DNA of 64,000 nt from Methylovorus mays (lineage in GTDB: Bacteria > Pseudomonadota > Gammaproteobacteria > Burkholderiales > Methylophilaceae), in assembly GCF_020531915.1 (NCBI RefSeq), contig NZ_JAJAVG010000006.1:163467-227466 (forward strand), read 5' to 3'. The notes beneath the pieces are model-generated. The model saw nothing but the letters and a program-made list of their open reading frames with translations. It was not told where the DNA came from and did not search any database. The position numbers were made by a program, and so were the translations under genes. Numbering within the stretch: position 1 is the first letter of the stretch; each line of letters starts with the position of its first letter. This document shows, in pieces, positions 44,616-56,052 of this stretch.

Positions 44616-45527
44616 ATGACCATGACCCCCGCGATCAAGATTGAGCAGGTAACCAAGGATTTCGGTGCTTTAAAGGCATTGAAAGGCATAGACCTGTCGA
44701 TTGAGCAAGGTGAGTTCTTTGCCTTGCTTGGCCCGAATGGGGCAGGAAAATCCACGCTGATCAATCTGCTGGCGGGCCTGCTGCGTCCAAGTAGCGGCAA
44801 ATTGGCAGTCATGGGGTATGACGTGGTATCTCAATATGCGCAGGCCAGGCAGTTGCTGGGCGTTGTCCCGCAAGAGCTGGTGTTTGATCCGTTTTTCAAT
44901 GTACGTGAAATGTTGCGCTTTCAGGCCGGCTATTTTGGTCGCGGGCCGGAAAACGACGCTTGGGTGGATGAAGTGATTGAATCCTTGGGTCTGACCGACA
45001 AGGCTCACGTCAATATGCGTCGCCTGTCAGGGGGCATGAAGCGCCGTGCACTGATTGCCCAAGCGCTGGCCCACAAGCCACCTGTGATCGTGCTGGACGA
45101 GCCAACAGCGGGTGTGGATGTGGAGTTGCGCCAGACTATGTGGGCGTTTATTCAGCGCCTCAACCGCGAAGGTCATACCATCATTCTCACCACGCATTAT
45201 CTGGAAGAGGCCGAGGTGCTCTGTTCGCGCGTTGCCATGATGAAGTCGGGCCAGATTGTGGCCTTGGATACGACGGCGAATCTGCTCAAGCAGATTCCTG
45301 GCAAGCAACTGCGTGTCACCATGGCGCCTGGAAGCGTGCTGCCTGCTGGCATCGCCGCGCTGGTGCGGCATCGTGATGGTGATGTCTACACCTTTACATT
45401 GAATGATGTTGCCCAAGTGGCGGATGTGTTGGCGGAGCTTCGCCAGTCACAGTTGACGTTTACCGACATGCAGTTGCTGGAAGCGGATCTCGAGGATGTG
45501 TTTGTCGATATGGTGGGGCGCGCATGA
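44616..45527 (+). CDS. ABC-2 type exporter ATPase (YadG-like)
   Basis: A 303-residue ABC ATPase of the drug/lipid exporter class. Walker A GPNGAGKST, signature RLSGGMKRR, Walker B VIVLDEPTAGVD, H-loop TTHYLEE. It has the usual 80-residue C-terminal extension. Together with the next gene it forms a two-gene exporter inserted between mlaB and ibaG; the cargo is unknown but a lipid or envelope role would fit the neighbours. Confidence 0.9.
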   Translation: MTMTPAIKIEQVTKDFGALKALKGIDLSIEQGEFFALLGPNGAGKSTLINLLAGLLRPSSGKLAVMGYDVVSQYAQARQLLGVVPQELVFDPFFNVREMLRFQAGYFGRGPENDAWVDEVIESLGLTDKAHVNMRRLSGGMKRRALIAQALAHKPPVIVLDEPTAGVDVELRQTMWAFIQRLNREGHTIILTTHYLEEAEVLCSRVAMMKSGQIVALDTTANLLKQIPGKQLRVTMAPGSVLPAGIAALVRHRDGDVYTFTLNDVAQVADVLAELRQSQLTFTDMQLLEADLEDVFVDMVGRA

Positions 45528-46303
45528 GCAGTCTCATCTCAGCGCGCATGCGCGGGCCCTGGACCCTGTTCAAGAAAGAGCTGCTGCGCTTCTGGCGTGT
45601 CAGTTTCCAGACAGTTGCCGCACCGGTGATGACGGCATTGTTGTATTTGCTTATTTTTTCGCATGTGCTGGACAAGCATGTGCAGGTCTACGACGGCGTG
45701 GGTTATACCGCCTTCCTGATCCCAGGTCTGATCATGATGTCGGTGTTGCAAAATGCCTTTGCCAATAGTTCATCCAGCCTTATCCAGTCCAAGGTAATGG
45801 GCAGTATTATTTTTGTGATGCTGACCCCGCTGTCTTATCTGGAGTTCTTCCTGGCATTCCTGGCGGCGTCCATCATCCGTGGTTTGGTGGTTGGGTTGTG
45901 CATATACCTGGTGGCCATCATCTTCATTGATCTGCCCATTGCACATCCGGGATTCATCCTGGCATTTGCGTTTCTAGGGAGTGCCTTGCTGGGGGCATTT
46001 GGGATTATTGCAGGCATATGGGCGGACAAGTTTGACCAGATGGCGGCATTCCAGAATTTTATTATCATGCCTTTGTCATTCCTTTCTGGCGTGTTTTACT
46101 CGATCCATTCGCTACCTCCGGTATGGCAGACGGTCTCCCATTTCAACCCGTTTTTCTACATGATTGATGGTTTCCGTTATGGTTTTTTTGGCCAGGGCGA
46201 CATTTCTCCTGCCGTCAGTTTGCTGGTGGTCGGCGTCAGTTTCTTGCTGCTGTCATGGCTTGCGCTCAGAATGTTGAAATCCGGATACAAGCTCAGGGGC
46301 TAA
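45524..46303 (+). CDS. ABC-2 type exporter permease (YadH-like)
   Basis: A 259-residue permease with six membrane helices and an N-terminal amphipathic segment (MRGPWTLFKKELLRFWRV) typical of ABC-2 proteins. The stretches VGYTAFLIPGLIMMSVLQNAF and LPLSFLSGVFYSI-like MPLSFLSGVFYSIHSLP are family marks. It starts inside the stop of the ATPase gene (ATGA). Confidence 0.9.
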   Translation: MSSLISARMRGPWTLFKKELLRFWRVSFQTVAAPVMTALLYLLIFSHVLDKHVQVYDGVGYTAFLIPGLIMMSVLQNAFANSSSSLIQSKVMGSIIFVMLTPLSYLEFFLAFLAASIIRGLVVGLCIYLVAIIFIDLPIAHPGFILAFAFLGSALLGAFGIIAGIWADKFDQMAAFQNFIIMPLSFLSGVFYSIHSLPPVWQTVSHFNPFFYMIDGFRYGFFGQGDISPAVSLLVVGVSFLLLSWLALRMLKSGYKLRG

Positions 46304-46304
46304 A

Positions 46305-46553
46305 ATGTTAAGCGCAGATGATGTAAAAACCTATATAACGCAAGGACTGGCGTGTGATTACGTGCAGGTGCTTGGCAATGATGGCCAGCACTTTGAAGCC
46401 GTGATCGTGAGCGCTGCCTTTACAGGTAAGAATATGGTGCAGCAGCACCAGCTGGTTTATCAGGCTTTGGGCGATCGCATGCGCCAGGAAATTCATGCCT
46501 TATCGATGCGCACTTTTACGCCCGAGACCTGGGCGCAACGTGCTTCGACTTAA
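46305..46553 (+). CDS. ibaG: BolA family protein IbaG
   Basis: An 82-residue BolA-like protein. It contains the conserved GNDGQHFEAVIVSAAF and the QHQLVYQALG region with the histidine that holds a shared [2Fe-2S] cluster. BolA proteins pair with monothiol glutaredoxins; grxD is the next gene, so the two probably form that heterodimer. The ibaG-murA linkage is common in proteobacteria. Confidence 0.92.
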   Translation: MLSADDVKTYITQGLACDYVQVLGNDGQHFEAVIVSAAFTGKNMVQQHQLVYQALGDRMRQEIHALSMRTFTPETWAQRAST

Positions 46554-46571
46554 GCTTTTAAGGAGTTTGAA

Positions 46572-46892
46572 ATGGATAGTACTCAAGAATTGATCAAGAA
46601 TCAGGTCACTGCCAACCCGGTAGTGCTTTATATGAAGGGCTCACCCAAGTTTCCACAATGCGGTTTCTCGGGCCTTGCCGTGCAGATTTTGCAGGCGAGC
46701 GGCGTCAAGGATTTTGTCGCGGTGGATGTGCTGGCAGACCCTGCCATTCGTGATGGCATCAAGGTTTATGCTAACTGGCCAACGATTCCTCAGCTTTATA
46801 TCAAAGGCGAGTTCATTGGCGGCGCTGATATCATGCGCGATCTGTTTCAACAGGGCGAACTGCAAAAAATGCTGGAATCCGCTACCGCCTGA
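46572..46892 (+). CDS. grxD: Monothiol glutaredoxin, Grx4 type
   Basis: A 106-residue protein with the CGFS active site (C30), KGSPKFPQC before it and the glutathione-binding WPTIPQLYIKGEF and GGADI after it. It carries or transfers [2Fe-2S] clusters. A good AAGGAG ribosome binding site lies upstream. Neighbouring ibaG encodes its likely partner. Confidence 0.95.
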   Translation: MDSTQELIKNQVTANPVVLYMKGSPKFPQCGFSGLAVQILQASGVKDFVAVDVLADPAIRDGIKVYANWPTIPQLYIKGEFIGGADIMRDLFQQGELQKMLESATA

Positions 46893-46926
46893 AGTGTTCA
46901 GGCAGATGCTACACAATAAAAGTTAG

Positions 46927-48186
<1,260 letters not shown>

Positions 48187-48230
48187 AGCGCTTTGCCATT
48201 GAATGACCGTATTAACAGAGAATTGAATTC

Positions 48231-48881
48231 ATGATCACCATTGCCCTATCCAAAGGCCGCATTTTTGAAGAGACCACCCCTCTGCTGGCGGCCGCGGGTA
48301 TTCATGCCCTGGAAGCGCCAGAGGCTTCACGCAAGCTGATTCTGCCGACCAACCGTCCGGATGTCCGCTTGCTGATTGTACGGGCGACGGATGTCCCCAC
48401 CTACGTGCAGTATGGCGCGGCTGATTTGGGCATTGCTGGCAAGGACGTGCTCACCGAACATGGTGGAGAAGGGCTCTATCAGCCACTGGACCTGCAGATC
48501 GCTCGTTGCAAGATGATGGTCGCCGTGCGCGAGGATTTCGATTATTTCGGTTCGATTCGTCGCGGTGCCCGTCTCAAGGTCGTGACGAAATATGTGAAAA
48601 CGGCGCGTGAGCATTTTGCCAACAAAGGCATGCATGTTGATCTGATCAAGCTGTATGGCTCGATGGAGCTGGGCCCATTGGTTGGCCTGGCAGATGCGAT
48701 TGTCGACCTGGTGAGTACGGGCGGCACCTTGCGCGCCAATCAACTCAAGGCCGTGGAAGAGATTGCCGATATCAGCTCTCGCCTGGTGGTGAATCAGGCC
48801 TCGCTCAAGCTGAAGCGGGGTGAGCTGCAACCAATCATGGATTCATTTGCCCAAGCAGTGGCAGAAAATGGAAAGAAATAA
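48231..48881 (+). CDS. hisG: ATP phosphoribosyltransferase, short form
   Basis: A 216-residue catalytic subunit for the first step of histidine synthesis, joining ATP and PRPP. The start [13 protein letters not shown] and the PRPP loop [15 protein letters not shown] are present. It lacks the C-terminal regulatory domain, so it is the HisG-short type that needs HisZ; no hisZ is in this window. Confidence 0.94.
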   Translation: MITIALSKGRIFEETTPLLAAAGIHALEAPEASRKLILPTNRPDVRLLIVRATDVPTYVQYGAADLGIAGKDVLTEHGGEGLYQPLDLQIARCKMMVAVREDFDYFGSIRRGARLKVVTKYVKTAREHFANKGMHVDLIKLYGSMELGPLVGLADAIVDLVSTGGTLRANQLKAVEEIADISSRLVVNQASLKLKRGELQPIMDSFAQAVAENGKK

Positions 48882-48890
48882 GGCTACACA

Positions 48891-50189
48891 ATGAATATTC
48901 GACGCTTTTCTACTCGCGATGCGACCTTTGATGCGGATCTCAAAGCCTTGCTGGCATTTGAGACCGCTCAGGATGACCAGATCGATCTGGTGGTTGCCGA
49001 TATCTTGCGCAATGTAAAACAACGTGGCGATGCCGCTGTGCTGGAGTACACCAAGCGCTTTGATCATCTGGATGTGACAGGTCTTTCCTCGCTGGAAATT
49101 TCCCAAGTAGAACTGCATTCCGCACTGGAAGCACTGCCGGCTGCCCAGCGCGAGGCTCTGCAGCAAGCTGCCGAGCGCGTGCGCCTTTACCACGAGAAGC
49201 AGTTGATGTCGTCCTGGAGTTATACCGAGGACGATGGCACTTTGCTCGGCCAGCAAGTCACTCCGCTTGATCGCGTGGGCTTGTATGTGCCAGGCGGCAA
49301 GGCAGCTTACCCTTCATCGGTGCTGATGAATGCTATTCCAGCCAAAGTGGCAGGCGTGGAAGAACTGATCATGGTAGTGCCGACGCCTAATGGTGAGCGT
49401 AACCAGCTGGTATTGGCGGCGGCGGCGGTGTGCGGCGTGGATCGCGTGTTTTGTATAGGCGGCGCTCAAGCTGTTGGCGCCTTGGCGTATGGCACTGAAA
49501 CCGTACCGCAGGTAGACAAGATTGTTGGGCCTGGTAATGCCTATGTGGCTGCAGCCAAGCGTCGCGTATTCGGCGTAGTTGGTATTGATATGGTGGCTGG
49601 TCCTTCTGAAATTCTCGTGATCTGTGATGGCAAGACCAATCCGGACTGGGTGGCGATGGATTTGTTTTCGCAAGCCGAGCACGACGAGCTTGCCCAAGCC
49701 ATTTTGTTATCGCCCGATGCTGAGTTTCTCGACAAAGTGGCCGCCAGTGCCGCACGTCTGGTCGAAGAAATGCCGCGCAAGGACATCATCAAGACATCGC
49801 TGCAAGGCCGTGGCGCGCTGATTCAGGTAAAGGATCTGGAAGAAGCCGCTCGCATCAGCAATTACATCGCGCCAGAACATCTGGAGCTTTCGCTGGATGA
49901 TCCTTTAGCCTTCAGCAAGAAGATCAAGCACGCGGGTGCCATCTTCATGGGACGTGATACCTGCGAAGCGCTTGGGGATTACTGTGCTGGCCCTAACCAC
50001 GTCTTGCCTACCTCACGCACGGCCAGATTCTCTTCACCGCTCGGTGTGTACGATTTCCAGAAACGTTCCAGCCTGATCATGGTATCGGCCGAAGGCGCGC
50101 AAAAACTGGGTAAAGTGGCCGCGACCCTGGCGTATGGCGAAGGCCTGCAAGCACACGCCCGCTCTGCAGAGTACCGGCTTAAAAAATGA
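48891..50189 (+). CDS. hisD: Histidinol dehydrogenase
   Basis: A 432-residue zinc enzyme for the last two oxidation steps of histidine synthesis. Signature segments are [43 protein letters not shown], and the catalytic EQ-type region APEHLEL. It overlaps hisC by 4 bases. Confidence 0.95.
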   Translation: MNIRRFSTRDATFDADLKALLAFETAQDDQIDLVVADILRNVKQRGDAAVLEYTKRFDHLDVTGLSSLEISQVELHSALEALPAAQREALQQAAERVRLYHEKQLMSSWSYTEDDGTLLGQQVTPLDRVGLYVPGGKAAYPSSVLMNAIPAKVAGVEELIMVVPTPNGERNQLVLAAAAVCGVDRVFCIGGAQAVGALAYGTETVPQVDKIVGPGNAYVAAAKRRVFGVVGIDMVAGPSEILVICDGKTNPDWVAMDLFSQAEHDELAQAILLSPDAEFLDKVAASAARLVEEMPRKDIIKTSLQGRGALIQVKDLEEAARISNYIAPEHLELSLDDPLAFSKKIKHAGAIFMGRDTCEALGDYCAGPNHVLPTSRTARFSSPLGVYDFQKRSSLIMVSAEGAQKLGKVAATLAYGEGLQAHARSAEYRLKK

Positions 50190-51253
50190 GTAAATACTGG
50201 AGCCAGGTGGTCCACGGCCTCACTCCCTATACGCCGGGTGAGCAGCCTAAAATGGCCAACCTCATCAAGCTGAATACCAATGAAAATCCGTATGGCCCCA
50301 GCCCTAAAGTGCTGGCAGCTTTGCGCGGTGAGGTTGCGGATAGTCTGCGTCTATACCCAGACCCCAATTCGGATAGGCTGAAACAAGCCATCGCCGAGTG
50401 TCATGGCTTAACGCCCGCACAAGTGTTTGTTGGTAATGGATCAGATGAAGTGCTGGCGCATGTGTTTCTTGCTTTGCTCAAGCATGATGCGCCTTTGCTT
50501 TTTCCAGATATTACTTACAGCTTTTATCCGGTGTACTGCGGGCTCTACGATATTGATTATCAGACCGTGCCGCTGACGCAAACCTTTGAAATCAATGTGG
50601 ATGATTATCGCGTTGCGAATGGCGGGATTATTTTCCCCAATCCCAATGCACCTACTGGTCGCGTACTGGCGCTGAGCGAAATACGCCGATTACTGGATGC
50701 CAATACCGAGTCGGTGGTTGTGATTGATGAGGCTTATATTGATTTTGGTGGTGAGTCTGCCGTTGCTCTGGTCAATCAGTATCCGCAGTTGCTGGTAACG
50801 CATACCTTGTCTAAATCGCGCTCCCTTGCCGGGTTGCGCGTGGGTTATGCCGTCGGTCATCCTGACTTGATTGATGCGTTGCATCGGGTGAAGGATAGCT
50901 TCAACTCCTATCCCATCGACAGGTTTGCCAGTGCGGGTGCGGTTGCTGCCATGGAAGATATGGCTTACTTTGAAGAGACCCGGCAGCGCGTGATGGATAC
51001 TCGGGTCAGGATGGTAGATGAAATGCAGGCGCTAGGCTTTGAAGTATTGCCATCAGGTGCCAATTTTATTTTTGCCCGCCATGCTGAGCGGGATGCCTTC
51101 GTGCTTACTACTGCATTGCGTGAGCGCAGCATTATTGTGCGCCACTTCAAAAAGCCAGCTCGTATTGATCAGTTCATGCGCATTACCGTGGGGACTGAGG
51201 AGGAATGTGACGCGCTGGTTGCTGCCTTAAAGGATATTCTCTCCGCCACCTGA
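50186..51253 (+). CDS. hisC: Histidinol-phosphate aminotransferase
   Basis: A 355-residue PLP enzyme, class II aminotransferase. It shows [12 protein letters not shown], the pyridoxal lysine in [16 protein letters not shown] and the [10 protein letters not shown]-terminal arginine. It converts imidazole acetol phosphate to histidinol phosphate. The his gene run is broken after it by hps. Confidence 0.95.
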   Translation: MSKYWSQVVHGLTPYTPGEQPKMANLIKLNTNENPYGPSPKVLAALRGEVADSLRLYPDPNSDRLKQAIAECHGLTPAQVFVGNGSDEVLAHVFLALLKHDAPLLFPDITYSFYPVYCGLYDIDYQTVPLTQTFEINVDDYRVANGGIIFPNPNAPTGRVLALSEIRRLLDANTESVVVIDEAYIDFGGESAVALVNQYPQLLVTHTLSKSRSLAGLRVGYAVGHPDLIDALHRVKDSFNSYPIDRFASAGAVAAMEDMAYFEETRQRVMDTRVRMVDEMQALGFEVLPSGANFIFARHAERDAFVLTTALRERSIIVRHFKKPARIDQFMRITVGTEEECDALVAALKDILSAT

Positions 51254-51281
51254 ACTTAAAAGCGATTATGATGCTGCCTAG

Positions 51282-51302
51282 TGATGCATTTAAGGTGCAT
51301 CA
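51282..51302. promoter_or_regulatory. Inverted repeat upstream of hps
   Basis: TGATGCA and TGCATCA flank 7 bases, 29 bases after the hisC stop and about 110 bases before hps. A TAAAAT at 51317-51322 could be a -10 box, which would put the repeat over the -35 region as an operator. No T-run follows, so it is unlikely to be a terminator. Confidence 0.4.
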
Positions 51303-51409
51303 TGGCAAAATATTGCTAAAATTCAACCGATTTACCCTATTCACAAGAAAAAATGTATCATTACGGAGTGAGTAAATCATAACCCTGTAACTTAAGCGGA
51401 GGAAGTATC

Positions 51410-52096
51410 GTGGCACAACCATCAGTACAAATGGCATTGGATTCATTGGATTTCGATGCAACCGTAGCACTGGCTACCAAAGTAGCCCCCCATGTAGATA
51501 TTCTTGAAATCGGTACCCCTTGTATCAAGTACAACGGTATCAAGCTGCTGCAAACATTGCGCGCTAAATTCCCGAACAACAAGATTCTGGTTGATCTGAA
51601 GACCATGGATGCTGGTTACTACGAAGCTGAGCCTTTCTACAAGGCTGGCGCTGACATTTGCACCGTACTGGGTACTGCCGATATCGGTACTATCAAGGGT
51701 GTAATTGATGTTGCCAACAAATATGGCAAAGAAGCTCAAATCGATCTGATCAACGTAGCAGACAAAGCTGCACGTACCAAGGAAGTAGCAAAGCTGGGCG
51801 CGCATATCATCGGCGTGCACACTGGTCTGGATCAACAAGCTGCAGGTCAAACTCCATTTGCTGACCTGGGCCTGGTATCCAGTCTGAATCTGGGCGTTAA
51901 GGTTTCTGTTGCTGGTGGTATCAAGCCAGCTACCGTTAAGCAAGTAGTAGATGCTGGTGCCAACATCGTTGTTGCTGGTGCTGCTATCTACGGTGCTGCA
52001 GACCCTGCTGCTGCTGCTGCTGAAATCAGCGGTCTGGCTAAAGGTTCGACTTCCAGCGGCGGCGTATTCGGCTGGTTGAAGAAGCTGTTCAGCTAA
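51410..52096 (+). CDS. hps: 3-hexulose-6-phosphate synthase
   Basis: A 228-residue enzyme of the ribulose monophosphate cycle: it joins formaldehyde to ribulose 5-phosphate. The OMPDC-like barrel shows QMALDSLDF at the start, DLKTMDAGYYE (catalytic Asp-Lys-Asp pattern), LGAHIIGVHTGLDQQ and SVAGGIKPATV. The start is GTG behind GGAGGAAG. Codons are narrow (GGT, GCT, AAC, CTG), as in very highly expressed genes, unlike the his neighbours. A last segment GVFGWLKKLFS looks like an amphipathic tail. No hexulose-phosphate isomerase lies nearby. Confidence 0.95.
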   Translation: MAQPSVQMALDSLDFDATVALATKVAPHVDILEIGTPCIKYNGIKLLQTLRAKFPNNKILVDLKTMDAGYYEAEPFYKAGADICTVLGTADIGTIKGVIDVANKYGKEAQIDLINVADKAARTKEVAKLGAHIIGVHTGLDQQAAGQTPFADLGLVSSLNLGVKVSVAGGIKPATVKQVVDAGANIVVAGAAIYGAADPAAAAAEISGLAKGSTSSGGVFGWLKKLFS

Positions 52097-52120
52097 GACG
52101 AATTTTACGTCTGAAACTCA

Positions 52121-52158
52121 AACCGCCGCAGTCGCTGCAAAGGTCTGCGGCGGTTTTT
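52121..52158 (+). terminator. Rho-independent terminator of hps
   Basis: AACCGCCGCAG (52121-52131) pairs with CTGCGGCGGTT (52145-52155) over a 13-base loop and ends in TTTTT. It separates strong hps transcription from hisB. Confidence 0.88.
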
Positions 52159-52193
52159 AGTTTTTTGAAACTCAAGAAAGTAATGATCTTCCC

Positions 52194-52781
52194 ATGCGTA
52201 TTGCCGAAGTAAGTCGTAATACCCTCGAAACGCAAATCTCGGTGTCTATCAATCTGGATGGTACCGGTGTGTCCAAATTGGCAAGCGGCCTTGGTTTTTT
52301 TGATCACATGCTTGATCAGATTGCCCGTCATGGCATGATGGACATCACGGTCTCTGCCAAAGGTGATTTGCATATTGATGCGCATCATACTGTCGAGGAT
52401 ATTGGCATTACCCTGGGTCAGGCTTTTGCCAAGGCAATAGGCGATAAAAAAGGCATACGTCGTTACGGACATTCTTATGTGCCGTTGGACGAGGCGTTGT
52501 CGCGTGTTGTACTGGATATTTCCGGCCGCCCCGGCATGGAATTTGGCGTGGAGTTCACGCGCGCCCGCATAGGCGACTTCGATGTCGACCTCATACACGA
52601 ATTTTTCCAGGGCTTTGTCAATCACGCCCTGGTGACCCTGCATATCGATAACCTGCGTGGTGACAATGCGCACCATCAGGCAGAAACGATTTTCAAGGCT
52701 TTTGGCCGCGCTTTGCGTATGGCCGTGGAAGCAGATGACCGCATGACCGGCATCATGCCTTCGACTAAAGGCACTTTATAA
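52194..52781 (+). CDS. hisB: Imidazoleglycerol-phosphate dehydratase
   Basis: A 195-residue manganese enzyme for the sixth step of histidine synthesis. The metal-binding motifs HHTVEDIGI (DAHHTVED) and the second DNAHHQAE are intact, as is [16 protein letters not shown]. It is the monofunctional form without the phosphatase domain. No clear ribosome binding site precedes the ATG. Confidence 0.95.
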   Translation: MRIAEVSRNTLETQISVSINLDGTGVSKLASGLGFFDHMLDQIARHGMMDITVSAKGDLHIDAHHTVEDIGITLGQAFAKAIGDKKGIRRYGHSYVPLDEALSRVVLDISGRPGMEFGVEFTRARIGDFDVDLIHEFFQGFVNHALVTLHIDNLRGDNAHHQAETIFKAFGRALRMAVEADDRMTGIMPSTKGTL

Positions 52782-52825
52782 GTTTTGGGTAGTCCCAATA
52801 TTTCTGATTTTGTTAAGCACAGACT

Positions 52826-53470
52826 ATGATCGATATTGCTGTTGTGGATTATGGCATGGGCAATTTGCGCTCCGTATCCAAGGCGCTGGAGCATGTTGCG
52901 CCCGATAAGCGGGTGGTTGTGACCAGTAATCCTGCGGATATTGCGGTGGCTGAGCGTGTGGTGTTTCCTGGTCAAGGGGCCATGCCTGACTGTGTCCGGG
53001 AACTCGATGCCAGAGGCTTGCGCCAAGCGGTGATTTCAGCGGCTGCCGACAAGCCTTTTTTAGGCATCTGTATCGGGCTTCAACTCCTGTTCGATCATAG
53101 TGAAGAGGGTAATGCCGCTGGACTTGGTATCTTGCCAGGCAACGTCAAACGCTTTGCCGATGCTGATATGGTGGATGCAAACGGTGCACGTTTAAAAGTC
53201 CCTCACATGGGCTGGAACGAGGTATATCAGAGCCGTCCTCACCCCATCTGGAACGATATCGCCGATGGTGAGCGTTTTTACTACGTGCATAGTTACTATG
53301 TCGTTCCCGAGGACGCCGATATTGAGGTGGGATATAGCAATTATCCCAAGCGCTTTACCAGTTGTATTGCGCGCGATAATATTTTTGCGGTGCAGTTTCA
53401 CCCAGAAAAAAGCCAGCACGCCGGCCTGAAGTTGTTATCCAATTTTGTTGCGTGGGACGGACGTCCTTAA
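52826..53470 (+). CDS. hisH: Imidazole glycerol phosphate synthase, glutaminase subunit
   Basis: A 214-residue class I glutamine amidotransferase. The nucleophile is the cysteine in LGICIGLQLLF and the His-Glu pair is in VQFHPEKSQ. It supplies ammonia to HisF. Confidence 0.95.
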   Translation: MIDIAVVDYGMGNLRSVSKALEHVAPDKRVVVTSNPADIAVAERVVFPGQGAMPDCVRELDARGLRQAVISAAADKPFLGICIGLQLLFDHSEEGNAAGLGILPGNVKRFADADMVDANGARLKVPHMGWNEVYQSRPHPIWNDIADGERFYYVHSYYVVPEDADIEVGYSNYPKRFTSCIARDNIFAVQFHPEKSQHAGLKLLSNFVAWDGRP

Positions 53471-53490
53471 TTTCTATCTATTAAAAAAAT

Positions 53491-54231
53491 ATGCTGATCA
53501 TTCCTGCCATCGACCTGAAAGACGGTCACTGCGTACGACTCAAACAAGGCCTTATGGAAGACGCCACCGTGTTTTCCGAGGATCCAGGCGCCATGGCGCG
53601 CCACTGGGTAGATAAGGGCGGCAAACGTCTGCATCTGGTTGACCTTAATGGCGCGTTTGCAGGAAAACCCGTTAATGAGGGCGCGATCAAAGCCATTGTG
53701 GATGCGGTTGGCGGAGAAATTCCCATCCAGCTGGGTGGTGGTATCCGGGATCTTGAGACCATTGAGCGTTATCTGGACGATGGTATCGATTACGTCATCA
53801 TTGGCACGGCTGCTGTTAAAAATCCGGGATTCTTACATGAAGCATGCTATGCCTTCCCCGGTCAGATCATGGTGGGCCTCGATGCCAAGGATGGCAAGGT
53901 CGCGGTAGATGGCTGGTCTAAACTCACTGGTCATGACGTAATTGATCTGGCGCAGAAATTCGAAGGCTATGGCGTGGAAGCCGTGGTTTATACCGATATC
54001 GGCCGCGATGGCATGCTGAGCGGCGTGAACATTGAAGCCACAGTGGCATTGGCGCGAGCCCTCACTATTCCCGTGATCGCCAGTGGTGGTATTACCAATC
54101 TTGATGATGTGCACAAGCTGTGTGCAGTGGAAAGTGAAGGCATCATGGGGGCTATTACCGGCCGCGCCATTTATGAAGGCACGCTCGACTTTGCTGCCGC
54201 ACAAGCATTGGCAGACGAGCTGAACGGATGA
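53491..54231 (+). CDS. hisA: ProFAR isomerase
   Basis: A 246-residue beta/alpha barrel enzyme. The catalytic aspartates are in IPAIDLKDG and [12 protein letters not shown]. It isomerises the aminoaldose ProFAR to PRFAR. It overlaps hisF by 4 bases (ATGA). Confidence 0.95.
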   Translation: MLIIPAIDLKDGHCVRLKQGLMEDATVFSEDPGAMARHWVDKGGKRLHLVDLNGAFAGKPVNEGAIKAIVDAVGGEIPIQLGGGIRDLETIERYLDDGIDYVIIGTAAVKNPGFLHEACYAFPGQIMVGLDAKDGKVAVDGWSKLTGHDVIDLAQKFEGYGVEAVVYTDIGRDGMLSGVNIEATVALARALTIPVIASGGITNLDDVHKLCAVESEGIMGAITGRAIYEGTLDFAAAQALADELNG

Positions 54232-54986
54232 GCCTCGCCAAGCGCATTATTCCCTGCCTGGACGTGACCGATGGTCGTGTGGTCAAGGGCGTGAATTTCC
54301 TGGAGCTGCGCGATGCAGGTGATCCGGTTGAGATTGCTAAACGCTATGACGATCAGGGTGCGGATGAGCTTACCTTCCTGGATATCACCGCCAGTTCTGA
54401 CAACCGCGGCTTAATCCTGAATATTATCGAGCAAGTGGCTTCCCAAGTGTTCATTCCATTGACGGTGGGCGGCGGCGTGCGCGAAGTGGACGATGTTCGC
54501 CGCTTGTTGAACGCCGGGGCTGATAAAGTCAGTATCAACACTTCCGCTGTCACCAATCCGCAATTGGTGGCAGACGCTGCAGGGCGCTTTGGTTCGCAAT
54601 GCATTGTGGTGGCGATTGATGCCAAGCAGGTGGGCGATCATTGGGAGGTGTTTACCCACGGTGGCAGAAAAGCCACCGGTCTGGATGCGGTTGAGTGGGC
54701 AAAGAAAATGGTTGAGCTGGGTGCAGGTGAGTTGCTTGTGACCAGTATGGATCGCGATGGCACCAAAATCGGTTTTAACCTGCCCTTGAATCGCGCGATC
54801 AGCGATGCGGTGAGTGTGCCCATCATTGCTTCGGGTGGTGTGGGCAATTTATTGCACCTTGTCGAAGGTGTACAAGAGGGCGGCGCAGACGCTGTTCTGG
54901 CAGCCAGTATTTTCCACTATGGGGAATTTACGGTGCGCCAGGCAAAAGAATATATGCGTGACCATGGCATAGAGGTGCGATTGTGA
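54228..54986 (+). CDS. hisF: Imidazole glycerol phosphate synthase, cyclase subunit
   Basis: A 252-residue barrel enzyme related to HisA. The catalytic aspartates are in [14 protein letters not shown] and [11 protein letters not shown]. With HisH it makes imidazole glycerol phosphate and AICAR, the latter feeding purine synthesis. It overlaps hisI by 4 bases. Confidence 0.95.
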   Translation: MSLAKRIIPCLDVTDGRVVKGVNFLELRDAGDPVEIAKRYDDQGADELTFLDITASSDNRGLILNIIEQVASQVFIPLTVGGGVREVDDVRRLLNAGADKVSINTSAVTNPQLVADAAGRFGSQCIVVAIDAKQVGDHWEVFTHGGRKATGLDAVEWAKKMVELGAGELLVTSMDRDGTKIGFNLPLNRAISDAVSVPIIASGGVGNLLHLVEGVQEGGADAVLAASIFHYGEFTVRQAKEYMRDHGIEVRL

Positions 54987-55375
54987 GTGTTGCGTGGCTG
55001 GATAAAGTGCAATGGACTGCCGATGGTTTGGTACCGGTTATTGCCCAGGAAGTGGGCACTAACAAAGTCCTGATGTTCGCCTGGATGAATCGCGAGGCCT
55101 TGCGCCTGACGGCCGAAACCGGGCAGGCGGTTTATTGGTCACGCTCGCGCAATCGGCTCTGGCATAAAGGTGAAGAATCCGGTCATGTGCAAAAAGTGCA
55201 TGAGATTCGTCTCGATTGCGATGAGGATGTTGTGCTCATCAGTGTCGAACAAGTGGGCGGCATTGCCTGCCATACTGGACGGCATAATTGTTTTTTCCAG
55301 AAGCTGGCAGATACTGAGTGGGTGATAGACCAGCCCGTTATCAAAAATCCTGGGGATATTTACCACCGTGAGTGA
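54983..55375 (+). CDS. hisI: Phosphoribosyl-AMP cyclohydrolase
   Basis: A 130-residue zinc and magnesium enzyme. The signature segments [23 protein letters not shown] and the cysteines in RLDCDED and [10 protein letters not shown] that hold metal are present. The stand-alone HisI form is usual in betaproteobacteria. It overlaps hisE by 8 bases. Confidence 0.95.
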   Translation: MSVAWLDKVQWTADGLVPVIAQEVGTNKVLMFAWMNREALRLTAETGQAVYWSRSRNRLWHKGEESGHVQKVHEIRLDCDEDVVLISVEQVGGIACHTGRHNCFFQKLADTEWVIDQPVIKNPGDIYHRE

Positions 55376-55685
55376 TGTACTTAACCGATTGGGCGAGTTG
55401 CTCGAGCAGCGTAAACAGGCAGATCCGGCATCCTCCTATGTGGCCAAGCTCTATGCCAAGGGCATGGATAGTATCCTGAAAAAGGTAGGCGAAGAGGCTG
55501 CAGAGACCATCATTGCCGGCAAGGGTGGCAACAAGGATGAAATCATCTATGAAATTGCCGATCTCTGGTTTCATACCTTGATCATGCTCGCGCATGCTGG
55601 GCTTGAGCCTCAGGATGTGCTGGATGAACTTGCCCGCCGCGAGGGCCTTTCCGGGCTGGTAGAAAAAGCCCAACGCCAGGAGTAG
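55368..55685 (+). CDS. hisE: Phosphoribosyl-ATP pyrophosphatase
   Basis: A 105-residue MazG-like enzyme for the second step of histidine synthesis. The metal-binding [11 protein letters not shown] and the downstream [12 protein letters not shown] are the family motifs. The last his gene of the run. Confidence 0.94.
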   Translation: MSDVLNRLGELLEQRKQADPASSYVAKLYAKGMDSILKKVGEEAAETIIAGKGGNKDEIIYEIADLWFHTLIMLAHAGLEPQDVLDELARREGLSGLVEKAQRQE

Positions 55686-55690
55686 CATGA

Positions 55691-56029
55691 ATGAGTGCTG
55701 ATTGTATTTTCTGCAAAATTGTCACGGGTACCATTCCGTCCACCCAGATTTACGCAGATGATGACGTGGTGGTATTTAAGGATATCAATCCTCTGGCCCC
55801 CGTTCATTTTCTTATTGTTCCGCGCGAGCATATAGAATCGCTGGCCAGTTGCGACGCATCTCATCAGGCGTTGCTTGGAAAAATGCTGCTGTTGGCCCCC
55901 AAGTTGGCCAAAGAGCAAGGCCTTGCCGGCTTTCGTACCATGATCAATACCGGGCGAGAAGGTGGCCAGGAGGTATTCCATATTCATGTTCATGTTTTTG
56001 GTGGTGGCACTACCCTGCCAAAAACCTAG
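55691..56029 (+). CDS. HIT family hydrolase (HinT-like)
   Basis: A 112-residue protein with the histidine triad HIHVHVFGG near the end and CIFCKIV at the start. HinT proteins split purine nucleoside phosphoramidates. A good AGGAG precedes the ATG. The his-HIT-tat order is typical of betaproteobacteria. Confidence 0.93.
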   Translation: MSADCIFCKIVTGTIPSTQIYADDDVVVFKDINPLAPVHFLIVPREHIESLASCDASHQALLGKMLLLAPKLAKEQGLAGFRTMINTGREGGQEVFHIHVHVFGGGTTLPKT

Positions 56030-56052
56030 CGCTAAAATTCAGGAGAGTTCAA

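Noticed and set aside
51282..51302. Inverted repeat after hisC as a terminator
   Set aside because: No T-run follows and the stem is only 7 bp with 7-base loop; an operator or nothing is likelier.
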